A stretch of 64,000 nucleotides of DNA from Toxorhynchites rutilus septentrionalis. Lineage: Eukaryota; Arthropoda; Insecta; Diptera; Culicidae. Location: the NCBI RefSeq assembly GCF_029784135.1, contig NC_073746.1, positions 76,806,542 to 76,870,541 of the forward strand. Reading direction: 5' to 3'. The notes beneath the pieces were generated by a model that was given only the letters and a program-made list of their open reading frames with translations, ran no database searches and had not been told where the DNA came from. Shown piece by piece: positions 30,867-42,500 of the stretch. Made by a program: the position numbers and the translations under genes. The number at the start of each line of letters is the position of its first letter. Within the stretch, counting starts at the first letter, position 1.

Positions 30867-31840
30867 CATCAATGTTCATTCGGAAAGCGAATTCAGCATC
30901 GAAATTCCATCGGAAGATCGTTCAGTCACTGTCCCGAAGAGTTGTTCTTTGTGCATGGGCGAATGCAACGGTCCAGAAAAGTGTCGGAGGTTTCTCGATT
31001 AGGATGTTGGGTCCCGGTGGACAGTTGTTAGAGAACAGAAGTTGTGCAGGAAGTGTCTTCGTAGGCACTTCGGCGCATGTCACGTCAAAACACCATGCGG
31101 AAGGAATGGTTGCACGTTTATGCATAGTAAATTGCTGCACGATGGCAAGCGGTACAGTAAACCTACGACATCCGAATCTGCGAAGCCAGCGAACGAAGGT
31201 ACGACAACCCAGAGTTGCAACATGCATACGAAACCCACGAAAAGGGGTTCTATTTCGCTACGTGCCCGTGACCATATATGGTAAGGGTAGACAAATGAAA
31301 ACTTACGCTTTCCTTGACGATGGATCGTCGGCAACATTAATGGAGAACAGCCTGCTGAGGGAACTTGGATTAAAAGGGACTCCTCATTCGCTATGCCTTG
31401 ATTGGACGGGCGGCCAACAACGTCAGGAAAACGAGTCGGTTGTGCTGGCCCTGAAGATTTCCGGAGCAAATGAAGCCAGTGAAGTATTTGAACTCCCAGA
31501 GGTCCATACGGTACGGGATCTTTCTCTCCCGAAGCAGGCGGTGTCCGTTTCACAAGTGACTGCCAAGTACAGTTACCTTACAGGGCTGCCGCTGGAGTCC
31601 TACGAGAATGTTTCTCCACGCATCCTCATAGGCATGAACAACTGTCGTTTAGATTATGCCTCGAAGAGCGTAGAAGCAGGTGAAAATGAACCAATGGTAT
31701 CCAAGACTCGGCTTGGTTGGATAATATATGGACTTCGGGAGATAAAATCCGGTGAGAACAACTCTGATCCTTGTTTTCTTCCCCTATGCGACTCAACACC
31801 ATTTGCCTGGGGTATTGGTACTCGGAAATATATATTGTGA
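30867..31840 (+). pseudogene. BEL/Pao gag zinc knuckles and protease domain (element 2)
   Basis: Cys/His clusters near 30930-31135 (CSLCMGEC..., LCRKCLRRHFGACHV, GCTFMHSKLLH) are typical of the end of a BEL gag, but are spread over two frames. The protease carries YAFLDDGSSATLMENSLL (about 31300-31355) with the active DDGS intact, followed by RILIGMNN (about 31618) and TRLGWIIYGL (about 31705). The frame stops at 31838 where the element is truncated. Confidence 0.8.
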
Positions 31841-31849
31841 CATCTTGAC

Positions 31850-34423
31850 AGCCCCTTAGGCTGACAAGAAGTATCGAATTTTATTAAATTTGCTGACCTA
31901 ATTACCTAAATTCCACCTGCGAAATTTTGCATGAACTGTTTCTAGTTTGCTGATCGGTTTTGTTTTGTTGTTGGTTTTGACAGCAACACGACTTCAGCTA
32001 CTGTATGTTGATTTGAAACGTCAAAAATGGCAAGTGTACAAAGGGCATCGGAATTTTCGCAAAAATTGCTTTAGCTGGAAGGGTCAGAGGATGTCGGTTT
32101 AACACTGATTTCTCCAACATATTTACATTAGAGTTTACAATAGGGATAGCATTCGATAAGCATGATTGTTGTATGTGTGTGACATCCAAACCAACCAAAT
32201 GTTATTATTCAGAGAGTATCTATCAATATTGAAATGTGAGGTCAAAACCCGTTTATTAAAAATGTGCTTTTATTCAATTATATAATTGCTATGACATAAA
32301 AACTTCCTTGTGACAAGCAAACCCCCGTAGAACATTTTAAAATTGTTTCGCCAACTTTCATGAATAAAATTGTTGTCACACCTAAAACAGTCTTGCTGCT
32401 GCTCCACAGGAAACCCGACCAAGAGCGGAAAGGCATCACAAAATACCACTTATTATAAATGCCAAAGCCAATGTAACGTGCAACGTTAATTATGGGTGCA
32501 CACACATGCACACAGAGAGTGTTTCGTTCAGCAGTTTGGAACTCTTTTGCCTTCCATGAAAACTGTAGCCGTTCGTCACTGTACCCGACTAGACGATAAC
32601 GTAATTTGGAAAAAAAACCAACCTTACACCCAACGACCAGAGAAATCCTTACCGATGCCCTGCCCTGAGTGGGTGGGAAAATATGATATTTTAGATAATT
32701 TTACCACACGCGCTGCAATGTTTCACTTCTGGTCGCTTTGACATTCTCCGCGAAAAGTGGTATTTTCTCGTGAAAAAATGGGTAGGTCAAAATGGTGTTT
32801 TGAAAATGTTCCCCATATTAAAACGGATGACACTTATTCGAGATGGGTTCCACGAGTTTATCCAGAAAAAGTGGATGTACAAAACCCCACCTTCCGGTAC
32901 TATCTGCTTCGTCTCGGTAGAAGCGCCATGTCGGGTAGAGTTGTAAACATAATAGAACAAAACTTTTTTAAACCGACATGAAACCTTTTGAAAAGTGTGT
33001 ACGAGCGTGTGTTTGTATGTGCTTAACTGCTGGGAAAATACATTCCTGTGACGAAGAACACACACACCATAACTAGCACCCTCTTCCCCTCTGGGCAGCC
33101 ACTTTCGGATGAAATAATAAAATTTTTGATAGTGTTTAAAATTTCCGCCACTCATTCCTTGTTGGGCTTCAGCGACTCTCTGCGATGGCTGCCCGAAACA
33201 AGCGAAACTTCTCCCTTGCTGGCTGCTGTAACGTAATATAGTTTTATTATAATGATAAATTACTATTTATTTATGGCTTTTCATTCTAACGAATAGTGCT
33301 TTAGAATAGTTTGCGGTTGAAAAGCTTTTTACGGAATGCAATATAATAAAGCATAATAGAATTAATACTTGTCCAAAATTGGCTTCCCCTCTGGTTGCGG
33401 GGGAGAGCATGTTCAATGACGTGTACACAAGGGAAAAAACTATAGAAACTCCACTTCCGAGATAAGTATGGTTCGCCGCTTCTAAGTTGTGAACTTTCAG
33501 AGGAACATATTTCGAGGTTCATGCATGAAATCCCCCTCCCAATGTATTCGCACACTTTGGCTAATGGGCTAATTATGCCGAAATCAGATTCACGCAGCTG
33601 AGTAATGTATAACTCGCGGATTTTTGAAGGATATGAAGCTTTTGCGCTCCACGATCATACATAATACGTTGGAAATCTCCGGTAGTAAACCTAGCCTTTA
33701 TTGTTTCGCAATAATGAAATGCAAATATGTATTCAAATCTCATTGCAGCAGAAGAGTTAGCTGCGGAAGAAAAAAAGACCACTAGCTGAAAGGAATGGGT
33801 TCATATTTTACTTCTGTGGACGAAAACCCTTCATCTACAACAACAAAAAAAAGCAGATGAAAAGAACCTGTGTGGTTGGGAATTCGTCGGGGTGAGGTTA
33901 AATATATAATTCGTGCTCCACATATGCTGAGAATGTTAATTTTATGCGGATGAATCCTGTACATTATGGAAGATAAAAATGCGGGAACAAGGGTAGTGGC
34001 ATCAAACAGTTTCGAAATGAGTTCCTCCCACTGCGAGCAAATACTACCGGTCATGTATGGTTTAATCTCGAGCATTTTACATTATTTTACAGTGAAAGTA
34101 TTATGCAGCAAAGTACAAGGAAAATTATTATAAAGTGTGTTATCTCTTTTCCCGCATAAAATAGAAAAAAAATCCCAATTTTTTTCGACCGCTGTCATGC
34201 TTCTACAAGGGGAAATGTTAAACTCAGGTAATTAGAATATTTGGGTAAATGTTGCATCATGTTTACATTAAGGTCAAAACAAAGCAAAAAGAAGTATGAC
34301 GCGTTCTTTAGAATCTATTCTAATCGGTTCAAACGATTTAGCAGTAGCTGGCACTATGTAAAGAGGCGTGAGCAGGAGGTTTCTGTTTCTCGAGGACTTC
34401 CAAGGAATGGAAGACGAGCGATA
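31850..34423. other. AT-rich stretch without recognised gene
   Basis: I see no domain and no second copy of any part in the window. Short open frames on both strands (for example 32787-33155 minus) look like chance. It may be single-copy intergenic or intronic DNA. Confidence 0.35.
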
Positions 34424-34664
34424 TACACTCTGTTCAACTTCTATAAGACCAGGTGATGGTCTTGCTGCTTTGTGCCATTGTAAACAAATAATGCTTCAAC
34501 ATATATTCTAGTGTATTGGTATTGGTGACTACCATACACTGCATGATTTTCATATGTGTGTGTGCAAGCGCTGAGCGTAAACCAAAGGTTTTGTATTTTT
34601 AAAGTGTCAAGTTTCTATAAGACCAATTACATTTTTCCGTTGTTTTAATCAATAAATCTGGAAA

Positions 34665-35705
34665 ATGCCGAAGAAAAAGGTGCTTACGGTGAAAAAAGAA
34701 AAACAAATCGATGCATTTCACCAAGAAAATGTTGGCATCAGAGAAATTTCTCGTCGGATTGGACAATCCCATCAAGTAGTGCTCAATTATTTGACCAATC
34801 CTCAAGGATACGGTAAGAAGGAGAGAGCTCCACGTAAATCGAAGCTCTCTGGCCGGTGATAAGCGGGAAATAACTAGAACAGCTTCGAAAACCTCAAAAT
34901 CGCTTATGCAAATAAAGCAATATTTCAATTTAAATGTTACTCGGGAGATAATTTGTCAAGTATGGTAAAAAATCGTCACACAAAGAGGGTTTGAAAGGTT
35001 AAAACTCCTCATCTTACACCATTTCACATCGGAAGACTTCTGAGTTTTGCCAAAGGTCTCATGAACCGACAGTGGGACATGGTATGTTATGACAAAAAAT
35101 GTTTCCAAAAAATACATTTTGCTATATACCATAACGAAAAGTTCTTCAATGTATAGGTTCTCTTCAGCGACGAAAAAAGTTCAATTTTGATGGTCCTGAT
35201 GGTTTCAACGGGTACTGGCGTGATTTACGGAAGAAGGAACAGTATTTTTCAACCAGGAATTTTGGAGGAGGCTCGGGCATGGTTTGGGCGGGATTCTATG
35301 CAAACGGAAAGCTCAAGATAGCCTTCACATCATTCAAGGATTACATACATATTCTGGCATCCTCTCTCCTATCGTTTCTGCGTGGATATCGTCACAAAAA
35401 ATTCACATCATATCATATTCATATCAGCAAGGTAACTAAGCAATGGATTAAGGACCGAAAACTTAATTTTTTAGACTGGTCGGCTCGCTCTCCATATTTG
35501 AATCTTATTGAAAATCTTAGGCGGATTCTTGTACGCAGAATCTACACTGAGGGAAAACGGCACACAACGATTGAATAGCTCAAGGTCGCAATTTCGAAAA
35601 CGTGGAAAAAAAATCGAGAAAATCGTTCAGCAGCATTTGGTAAATAGTATTCCAACACGAATTTATCAGGTTATTAGCCGAAATGGCAAGGAAGCCCATT
35701 ATTGA
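34665..35705 (+). pseudogene. Tc3-like transposase relic
   Basis: The N-terminus, MPKKKVLTVKKEKQIDAF then IREISRRIGQSHQVVLNYL, is the Tc3-type helix-turn-helix, and a stop follows at 34857. The catalytic half carries VLFSDEKKFNFDGPDG (about 35158-35205), GGGSGMVWAGFY, LDWSARSPYLNLIENLRRIL (about 35470-35530) and VRRIYTEGK. The second Asp, normally in QQDN, is missing: that block reads YHIHISK. With this and the frameshifts it cannot be active. Confidence 0.82.
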
Positions 35706-35864
35706 CATGTAAATCATCCGATCGTTTTGAATTTTTCATTGATAATACTTATGGATTTTGAAATGGTTTTATAGAAACTGGACAGCTGAAATTATCGTAT
35801 TTAAACACAATATATAAACAAACAACTCTTATGAACGAAATTGACGTTGACTAAACTTTATTTT

Positions 35865-36324
35865 TGTGCTAGAGGAAGGCAGCCCAATGTGCCGGTGAGA
35901 GATGTGTTGGCTCGGTTAGACCTTGATTACATGTCCCAAATATATGTTTTCCTTAAATCTATCGATGTTCGTGTGTGATTATCCTTATATCCTTATACCC
36001 TCCATTTCTTCCTTTGTGAGTAATTGGTCCGCTTGCTATAAACAGAAGAATGAAATGTAAATTCACAACTGATGTACGAATAGATTTAAGAATTGAGTGT
36101 GTGTGATTATCAACATTGTAATAATTTCCTTATACCCCATCCTTTTCCTGAGAAAATGTCACCCTTTTAATCTCGAGTCCACCACGAGTAATCGGTTTCC
36201 CACATTACTAACCATAGATTTAAGAAAATTGTTCATATATATAGTTTTAAAAATATATTTAAGATTTCGGCTCCTTTAAACTTATGTAACTGAGCCTGTA
36301 AAAATAGACGAATTTATAAAAAAA
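35865..36324 (+). mobile_element. 5'-truncated LINE (family X) inside the Tc3-like element, 12-bp TSD
   Basis: AAACTTTATTTT is repeated at 35853-35864 and 36325-36336. The insert encodes the last residues of ORF2 (NVPVRDVLARLDLDYMSQI, then a stop). It has the same 3' region as the copy at 15369-15956, including the box CTCGAGTCCACCACGAGTAA (36172-36197), and ends in poly-A. Confidence 0.85.
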
Positions 36325-36436
36325 AAACTTTATTTTAAGCATTCAACAATGTATGAATGTATCTTATTGAAATTCTAACTGCTTGTGTTGCAATGAAATA
36401 GATCAGGGTGGTCTTATAGAAGTTGGACAGAGTGTA

Positions 36437-36793
36437 TTTCTTTTAAGGGTGTACGGGCCATATCTCTGGAGGAGGGTTTATATGAGCGATCCTCTTCTTC
36501 ATATTTTTTTTTAAATACTCTTATATTGGGTGCTCGGAAAGTTCGTGCCGCCACTGAGGACGATCATATCGAGACATCGACCAAGAAACATCCTCGCCAC
36601 ACGATAGGTTAACTAACAGACTCACTACAGGTATATAAACCACCGTTACTGAGCATCTGATTAAGCTTGGTTACATAAATCGCTACAGCGTGTGAATTTT
36701 ACATTATTTGACCGAAATAAATTTCATAAATCTCATCTTTATCTGCGACTCGTTCTTGTGACGGGTGATGAAGAGTCAACAATGTTGTAAGAT
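36437..36793. other. Unassigned DNA with a mariner-end-like word
   Basis: GGTGCTCGGAAAGTTCGTGC (about 36531-36550) resembles the outer end of some mariner elements. No partner end or transposase was found, so it is recorded only as a note. Confidence 0.25.
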
Positions 36794-37098
36794 GGGGGTT
36801 TTTGTTAGCCACATTGGTTGCGCAATCGACCGTGAGTTCAAAACCCGGGCCCTCAATTAACCATCTTTGTGTTGTTATAGCATAACTACGTCCTCGTTAC
36901 ACTCATCAATGAAGCAGAACGATTCACGGTCGGAGTCCTGGTCTTTCTCTATCCTTTCAATCTCTGTTTGCAACAAGAAACATCGGGCTGTTGTGCTATT
37001 GATAACATAACATTGATCATATCAACTGTTTCCGCTGTCCGGTATTCTGAACACTGGAAGAACAGAAGAAATACTCTTACGCCTAAATGGCTATTGGG
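36794..37098 (+). mobile_element. tRNA-derived SINE (family S), diverged copy
   Basis: The head has an A-box-like TTAGCCACATTGG and a B-box-like GAGTTCAAAACCC, then CATCTTTGTGTTGTTATAG and a body ending CTTACGCCTAAATGGCTA. It is clearly homologous to the copy at 38356-38830 (minus). The 3' tail is not recognisable after 37098. Confidence 0.65.
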
Positions 37099-38342
37099 CA
37101 CTTTAAAATTTATAACATTGTCTTGTATATCGTATGATGATTTATTGACGAAAGAGACTGAGTGTGGTTTACAGGGCTATTTTATAGTATCTTGTGCCTA
37201 TTGTTCTTCGGCACAGCATTATTGGGGAATTGTGCTCGGACAGCGTTCAATGACCACTGATGACGATTCTACGATACGATGTCTACAATGCGACGTTTAG
37301 ATTAGAGCCCTACACAAATAGAAAATCATTTAAAGAAGCCAGGGGAAAATCTGTAGCACTGGGTAATTTTTTTCGAATTTGAATTTGAGAATCGATTGGT
37401 TGACCAGTAAAAGTTTACAAACATTTTCATATCTACAAGGTTCGTGTAGAATAATTGAAGAGTTGAACAATAAACAGTATGGTGAATTGCATGAACATGA
37501 TAACACATTTTTTTTTCTTTTGGATCTTTAATCGAGAGGATTTTTTTTGACGAATTGCGCTCCTATTTTCTTTCAAAGGAGAAATATCCCGCGTGATTAA
37601 TTTGAAACCTCTTGCCTCAAACTATGGTTGCTTTTTACCAGAGATTAGTTGGTGGCCTTCCAAACATATATTGCCTTGTTGGAAAAGACGATGCATTTGT
37701 CACTGACTTTTCTGTTATTTTTGATGACTTCATTAGTGTTCTTAATAGTCTAGCTTATTCAATCTAAATACAGGAGGCAAAATTTCTCAAACTATGATCA
37801 TCATAAAAAATATGTGATTTTCGCGATTTTTTTCAACGAGATAATCAAACTAATATAATTAATCTGATATCACAGTTTTATTAGGTATATATTACTCAAC
37901 AAACAAAAAAAATATTGGTGTCAATTGGACTGTCCCCTGAATAGCCTCAACCGGTTTGCTGAACCCCTTGCAGCCAAATCCTTATAAACTGATGGGAGTT
38001 CTACAAGTTTTTCTAGTGGACCGATTTCAACCGATGATTTTTTAACGTAATCCTGGATTTCCACATTCACCAAAGTTTCATTTTTCAAAATTATAAACGT
38101 ACCTACGTACAATGACAGGAAATTTAGTGGAGAACCTGGGAAAAACTATTTCATCAAAATCGGATGGACCGTTTCGGAGATAGAACTCCCACCAGTTTGC
38201 AAAATATTGTTTCGGGAAAAACGCGTTTTGAATTTTGGATCCGCGCTCCTTGCGCAAAGACTTAGGTGTACTAATTGGCTTGTAACTTTGGAACGGAGCA
38301 TCGCACAAATCTGGGACAAAAACTACAGTAAAAACATTTTAA
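37099..38342. other. AT-rich stretch without recognised gene
   Basis: The minus-strand frames at 37921-38308 have no known domain. No repeat partner in the window. Confidence 0.3.
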
Positions 38343-38355
38343 GCTAGAAATATTT

Positions 38356-38830
38356 TTTTTATCCCATTTATTTATTAGGCTCATTAGCATTTTAGCTGTA
38401 ACAGAGCCGGGTTTAATCGTGTACATGTACATATGTTTATGTTTCTATGAATTGTGAATTACACAGTAGTTAGTAGTAGCCATTTAGGCGTTCAGTTTTC
38501 TGTTCCATTACATTATGGTAAATTACACAGTAGTAGCCATTTAGGCGTAAGGGTATTCTTTCTGTTCATCCATTGTTCAACAGACCGGACAGCGGAGACA
38601 GTTGATATTGATCATTGTTGAGTTATTTATAGAACAGCAGCCCGATGTTTCTTGCAGAGCAGAGCAGTTGTATGGATGTATCGATCTTTGTTCCACCGTG
38701 GATCGATTTCCATCGCTGATGATGGTATTCTATAACAACACAAAGATGGTCAATTGAGGGCCCTGAGTTTGAACTCACGATCGATCGCTTGGTAAGCGAA
38801 CGCGTAACCAAGTGGCTACGAAGACCCCCT
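38356..38830 (-). mobile_element. tRNA-derived SINE (family S), about 475 bp, 13-bp TSD
   Basis: GCTAGAAATATTT is duplicated at 38343-38355 and 38831-38843. Read on the minus strand, the head is GGGGTCTTCGTAGCCACTTGG (A-box-like TAGCCACTTGG), with GAGTTCAAACTC as B box. The body follows, and the tail ends GAGCCTAATAAATAAATGGG. A related copy is at 36794-37098 and a tail-only piece is at 39321-39410. Confidence 0.8.
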
Positions 38831-39320
38831 GCTAGAAATATTTGTTTTAACTTTTTCAAGTTTCCATAGTGTACTACCCCCTTAAAGCTCATTCCTGAAT
38901 GAACAAAGATTAAAAGTAGCATTTGTGAAAAACCTCTATTTGAGATAGATAGAAACATATTGTATGATTGATTAGTGGACAATGATCAGAGAACTTGTAA
39001 ATAATGAGATAAAAAGTTAGAACAAAGAATCAATGCTAGTTGCAAATCGTTGGATGCAAATATTTTCAGAAATAGAAAACAAATTTCTAGAGTGTAAGGC
39101 ATTCGTGAAGCTCACTAATTATATTTTGTGTCCGCCTGATTTTACCGGACCAGCTGAAAGGATTTTTGTATGATGAATGAATGTTGGATCCCTGATAGCT
39201 AAGATAACTGTTAAACAAAATCGATCTAGAATGTGGTAATTTCTATGATGAACTTCCTGATCTTGTTTTTTCTGCTTTCGTGTCCCGTTTTCATTTTTGA
39301 ACTATTCGGTCAGCCTTCAT

Positions 39321-39410
39321 AAACATGTAACATGTACACGATTAAATTCGGCTTTGTTACTGTTAGAATGCTGACGAGCCTAAATAAGTAAACAAATGGG
39401 CTAAACAAAA
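39321..39410 (+). repeat. Tail-only fragment of SINE family S
   Basis: CATGTACACGATTAAATTCG to GAGCCTAAATAAGTAAACAA matches the 3' part of the 38356-38830 SINE in plus orientation, with several differences. Confidence 0.6.
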
Positions 39411-39506
39411 TGTGGAACGAAAAAAGTATTGGAAGAATCGACATAAACTATTAGCTATTCTATCACACAACTAGTCGCTAAATCCCAATAAAACATACGA
39501 GTGAAA

Positions 39507-39790
39507 TACAAAATTCCGCATAATTCGAGAACTAATCGAGCAAATGGAACCAAATCTGATACATGAAGGATTTAGGGGGCAATAACTGTGTATATGGTGG
39601 TTTGACACTACTCCCCCCTCTCTAAGGGGAGGCTATCATACAAATGAAGTACAAATTTCTGCATGACTCGAGAGCTAATCAAGCAAATCGAGGCAAATTT
39701 GGGATGTGAGGGTTTTTGGGTGCGAGAAATGTTTCTATGGCGGTATGACATCTCTTCCTCCTCTGAAATGGAGAGGGGTTTCCGTAAAAA
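39507..39790. repeat. Tandem dimer of a ~142-bp satellite-like unit
   Basis: Two head-to-tail units begin at about 39507 (TACAAAATTCCGCATAATTC) and 39650 (TACAAATTTCTGCATGACTC). Each holds a C-rich patch (CCCCCCTCTC and its variant) and the GAG(A)GCTAATC(A/G)AGCAAAT core. They are diverged from each other by roughly a quarter by eye. No coding function. Confidence 0.65.
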
Positions 39791-40065
39791 TTATACACAT
39801 ATTTCAATCAAACATGACAATTGCAAATTTTCGGAACACTCTGAAGGAAAAAAGGAAAAATGGGAAAATTCGGAAAATTCAATTCGCATATATTCTATGC
39901 TAATTTTAACGGGTAGATTTTCTAATCAATGAATGAACAGTTCTGCGATTGGACCCATGAACGTGCGCTTAGTAAGAAAACGTGAATGTGATAATGGAAA
40001 TTAAATTTTTGGGCGGGACAATGTTTGTCGAGTCAGTTAGTAACTTATAAAATTGGATGATTACA

Positions 40066-40566
40066 TCAGCTCCAGTTGAAGCGTTCTTTTCTGGAACTGG
40101 GATTACTACCGTGATTTTGACTTATGGCACGGTTGGATTATATGGGATTACTTCCAGGGTTATTCTGGATGAATAAACATAATAAAAAGTTGTTGAATTT
40201 AATAATAATATTACTTAATTCATTGATTTAGTTAAATGATTTCATGACGGTACGAGATGAATACCCTGGAAAATACATTTTTTCAACACATATTTAGAAG
40301 TTTAGTAGTCTAGACTTTCAGAAGTTTTCTCGTGACCTTCATGCTGAGAATTATAATAAAATGCTTGAATAGAAATGTGAAATGATTATTCCATTTCTAA
40401 AGAAAAGAAAACACTTATATAGAATACATAAATAAATTGGAAAAAAATCGTTAGATTTATCAAACATCGATTCTCTGGTACCGATTAAATTAAAGAATGG
40501 ATGCCTACGCCGTTTAGGAAATCGGTCCGTGAAGATCGATATTTTGCTAAAGAACGCCCAATCCTA
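40066..40566 (+). mobile_element. hAT fragment, TAGGATTGGGC family, right end
   Basis: It ends AACGCCCAATCCTA at 40566, the right terminal repeat of the family with one extra change. The inner part aligns with the transposase C-terminus (FFSGTGI at about 40085 for LFSGSGA) and the shared 3' sequence of the 22433-23243 element. The left end is missing. Confidence 0.65.
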
Positions 40567-40968
40567 ACTGTAACCGTATTATCGTGACTTTTCGAGCCAG
40601 TAATGGATACTAGCATTTGAAACCATTTCTATCCTTTGCGAATATTTTGCAATACATTACGTCGATTAATCGATCCAAATTCAGAGAAAAATATACCGGT
40701 ACGGCCACTGCAGTCTTATTTTTTTTAGATGTGTTTTGATTAAATTGAATTTACCATGTAATGTCCAATTTCACCTCGCAATGAACTGGTGCGCATGTCT
40801 TCCGTCAGTGAACTTTTGTTTTGTCATTCATCGATTTGCGTTGAAGACACTGATTTCATGTTGTGCCATTTGGGAACTATGTCTTATGTTAATTTCGTAT
40901 TGGAATAGTGACATTTACTCGCAACCGAGTAAATATCAAACGTTTCGAAGAATTACGAACGTACCCAT

Positions 40969-41715
40969 CAGGGATGCCAGGTGATTTTTTCAGACGTCTT
41001 CACATGGAACGAAAAAATGTCTTCAAATGTCTTTACAATCATAAATTAAAATTCATAATTTTATTTTGAACAATGTTTGATAGATTATTCAACGTTTATT
41101 CTGATTGATATTGTTAAATGTCGAGTTTTATTAAACTTTCTTTGAGATTTTGAACTTTATTTCAGAAAATATATGAATATGTTGCGCAACGGCGAACTAA
41201 ATTTCATGAGTTTAGAAATGATAATTGTCTTGCTGAACCATTGATTGAGTGAATATCGCCCCAATTCTTCCACAAAAACGAAACTATGATGAGTGTTCTA
41301 TTAAGGTGGACTGAAATGCCCAAAAATAGAATGGATGACTCTTATTTATCAGACAATTAAAAAAAAACTCAATGTGTGTCTTTCAGCTCTGATGTTTTGG
41401 TTGTAACTCAAACCTTATCCATATAACTAATTATTGAAACGGTATGTAATCGGAACACCTTCGTATTGTGAATTGGTTGGAAAAAAGCGAGAGAATGTAA
41501 CGGAGACAAAAGCCTTACTTCTTTTGACAATTTTTTCGACCAATAATAGGTATTTTATGGAAATAATATCTTCCAAAAATCAACATACACTATCATACTG
41601 AAATGTACACATACTTCACATATAATGTCTTCGAAATGTCTTCAAAAATCAAATGTCTACACAGTAAGTCAAATGTCTTCAAAATGAAGACATGCCTTCA
41701 AACCTGGCATCCCTG
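40969..41715. mobile_element. hAT-type MITE, 747 bp, TIR CAGGGATGCCAGGT, 8-bp TSD
   Basis: The 14-base ends are exact inverted repeats: CAGGGATGCCAGGT at 40969-40982 and ACCTGGCATCCCTG at 41702-41715. The flanks are GTACCCAT (40961-40968) and GTACCCAC (41716-41723), an 8-base duplication with one change. Subterminal words GTCTTCAAATGTCT repeat near both ends. No transposase is encoded. Confidence 0.85.
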
Positions 41716-41843
41716 GTACCCACACCACGAAACTTGATATTTGATTTGCATGTATATAATAATCGACTGCTCCAAATGTCAACCAAATATTTTTAATAGT
41801 CTTTGTGGTTTGCACAACAAGTTTAATTCTTACTGCGCTGAAA

Positions 41844-42500
41844 ATGTTGAATTTCGTTGCAAATAAGCATCATATGCGGGAAGTTTTGGTTTTCTGTTTC
41901 CATTGGAAGAAAACTGCAGCTGAAGTGCATCGAATGCTTGTGGAAGCTTATGGTGACTCTGCACCATCGGATAGATTTTATAGAGAATGATTTGGACGAT
42001 TCAAAACTGATGATTTTTTTAGTGTTAAAGGCAAAAAGAGTCCAGGTCAACCGAAAAAGTTTGAAAGCAAAGAATTAGAAACATTACTCGATCAAGATTC
42101 GTGTCAAACACAAACAGAACTTGCAGAATCATTGGGATTAACTCGACAAGCTATTTCAAAATGATTCAAATCCGCAAGATACGTCCAAAAGCAAGGAAAG
42201 TATGCTCCATACGAAATGAAAGGGAGAGATGTCGAACCGTGATTTTGCATGTCCGAAACGTTGCTTGAACGGCACAAAAAGGTTTTTTTTTCGAATCGTT
42301 ACCGGGTGGAAAAATGTATTCACTATGACAATCCAAAACGCAAAAGATCGTATGTAAAGCTCGGCCCGGAAACATCAACACCGAAGCCGAATATCCACGG
42401 TGCCAAAGTAATGCTCTTTATTTGGTGGGATCAAGAGAATATGATCCACTATGAGCTGCTAAAACCTGGTAGTTCCTTCCTTGGCTGGATTCATTTTTAG
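41844..42500 (+). pseudogene. Mariner transposase relic (cecropia-like)
   Basis: Blocks in order: REVLVFCFHWKKTAAEVHRML (first helix-turn-helix), QTELAESLGLTRQAIS (second), MSETLLERHKKVFF, IHYDNPKRKRSYVKLG, and KPNIHGAKVMLFIWWDQ. The first catalytic Asp is changed (VEK for GDE), and the chain ends before the second. Multiple stops are present. The block wording fits the cecropia group; no terminal repeats were found. Confidence 0.75.

Larger units (their letters stand above)
28260..31840 (+). mobile_element. Second degenerate BEL/Pao element, 3'-truncated, split by a DD41D transposon
   Basis: Gag with an N-terminal PHD-like finger, gag core, Cys/His knuckles and protease can be read in order. 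The element stops after the protease, so reverse transcriptase and integrase are absent. The mariner-type element at 29563-30864 sits within gag with a TA duplication. The reading frame on its two sides lines up when the insert is ignored. Intact terminal repeats were not found. Confidence 0.82.
34426..36434 (+). mobile_element. Tc3-like transposon with matching TIRs, carrying a LINE insertion
   Basis: The left end CACTCTGTTCAACTTCTATA (34426) is matched by the right end ...TATAGAAGTTGGACAGAGTG (36434), 27 bases with one difference. TA flanks both ends (34424-34425 and 36435-36436). The total length is 2009 bases including a 460-base LINE tail. The transposase is plus strand and dead. Confidence 0.88.
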
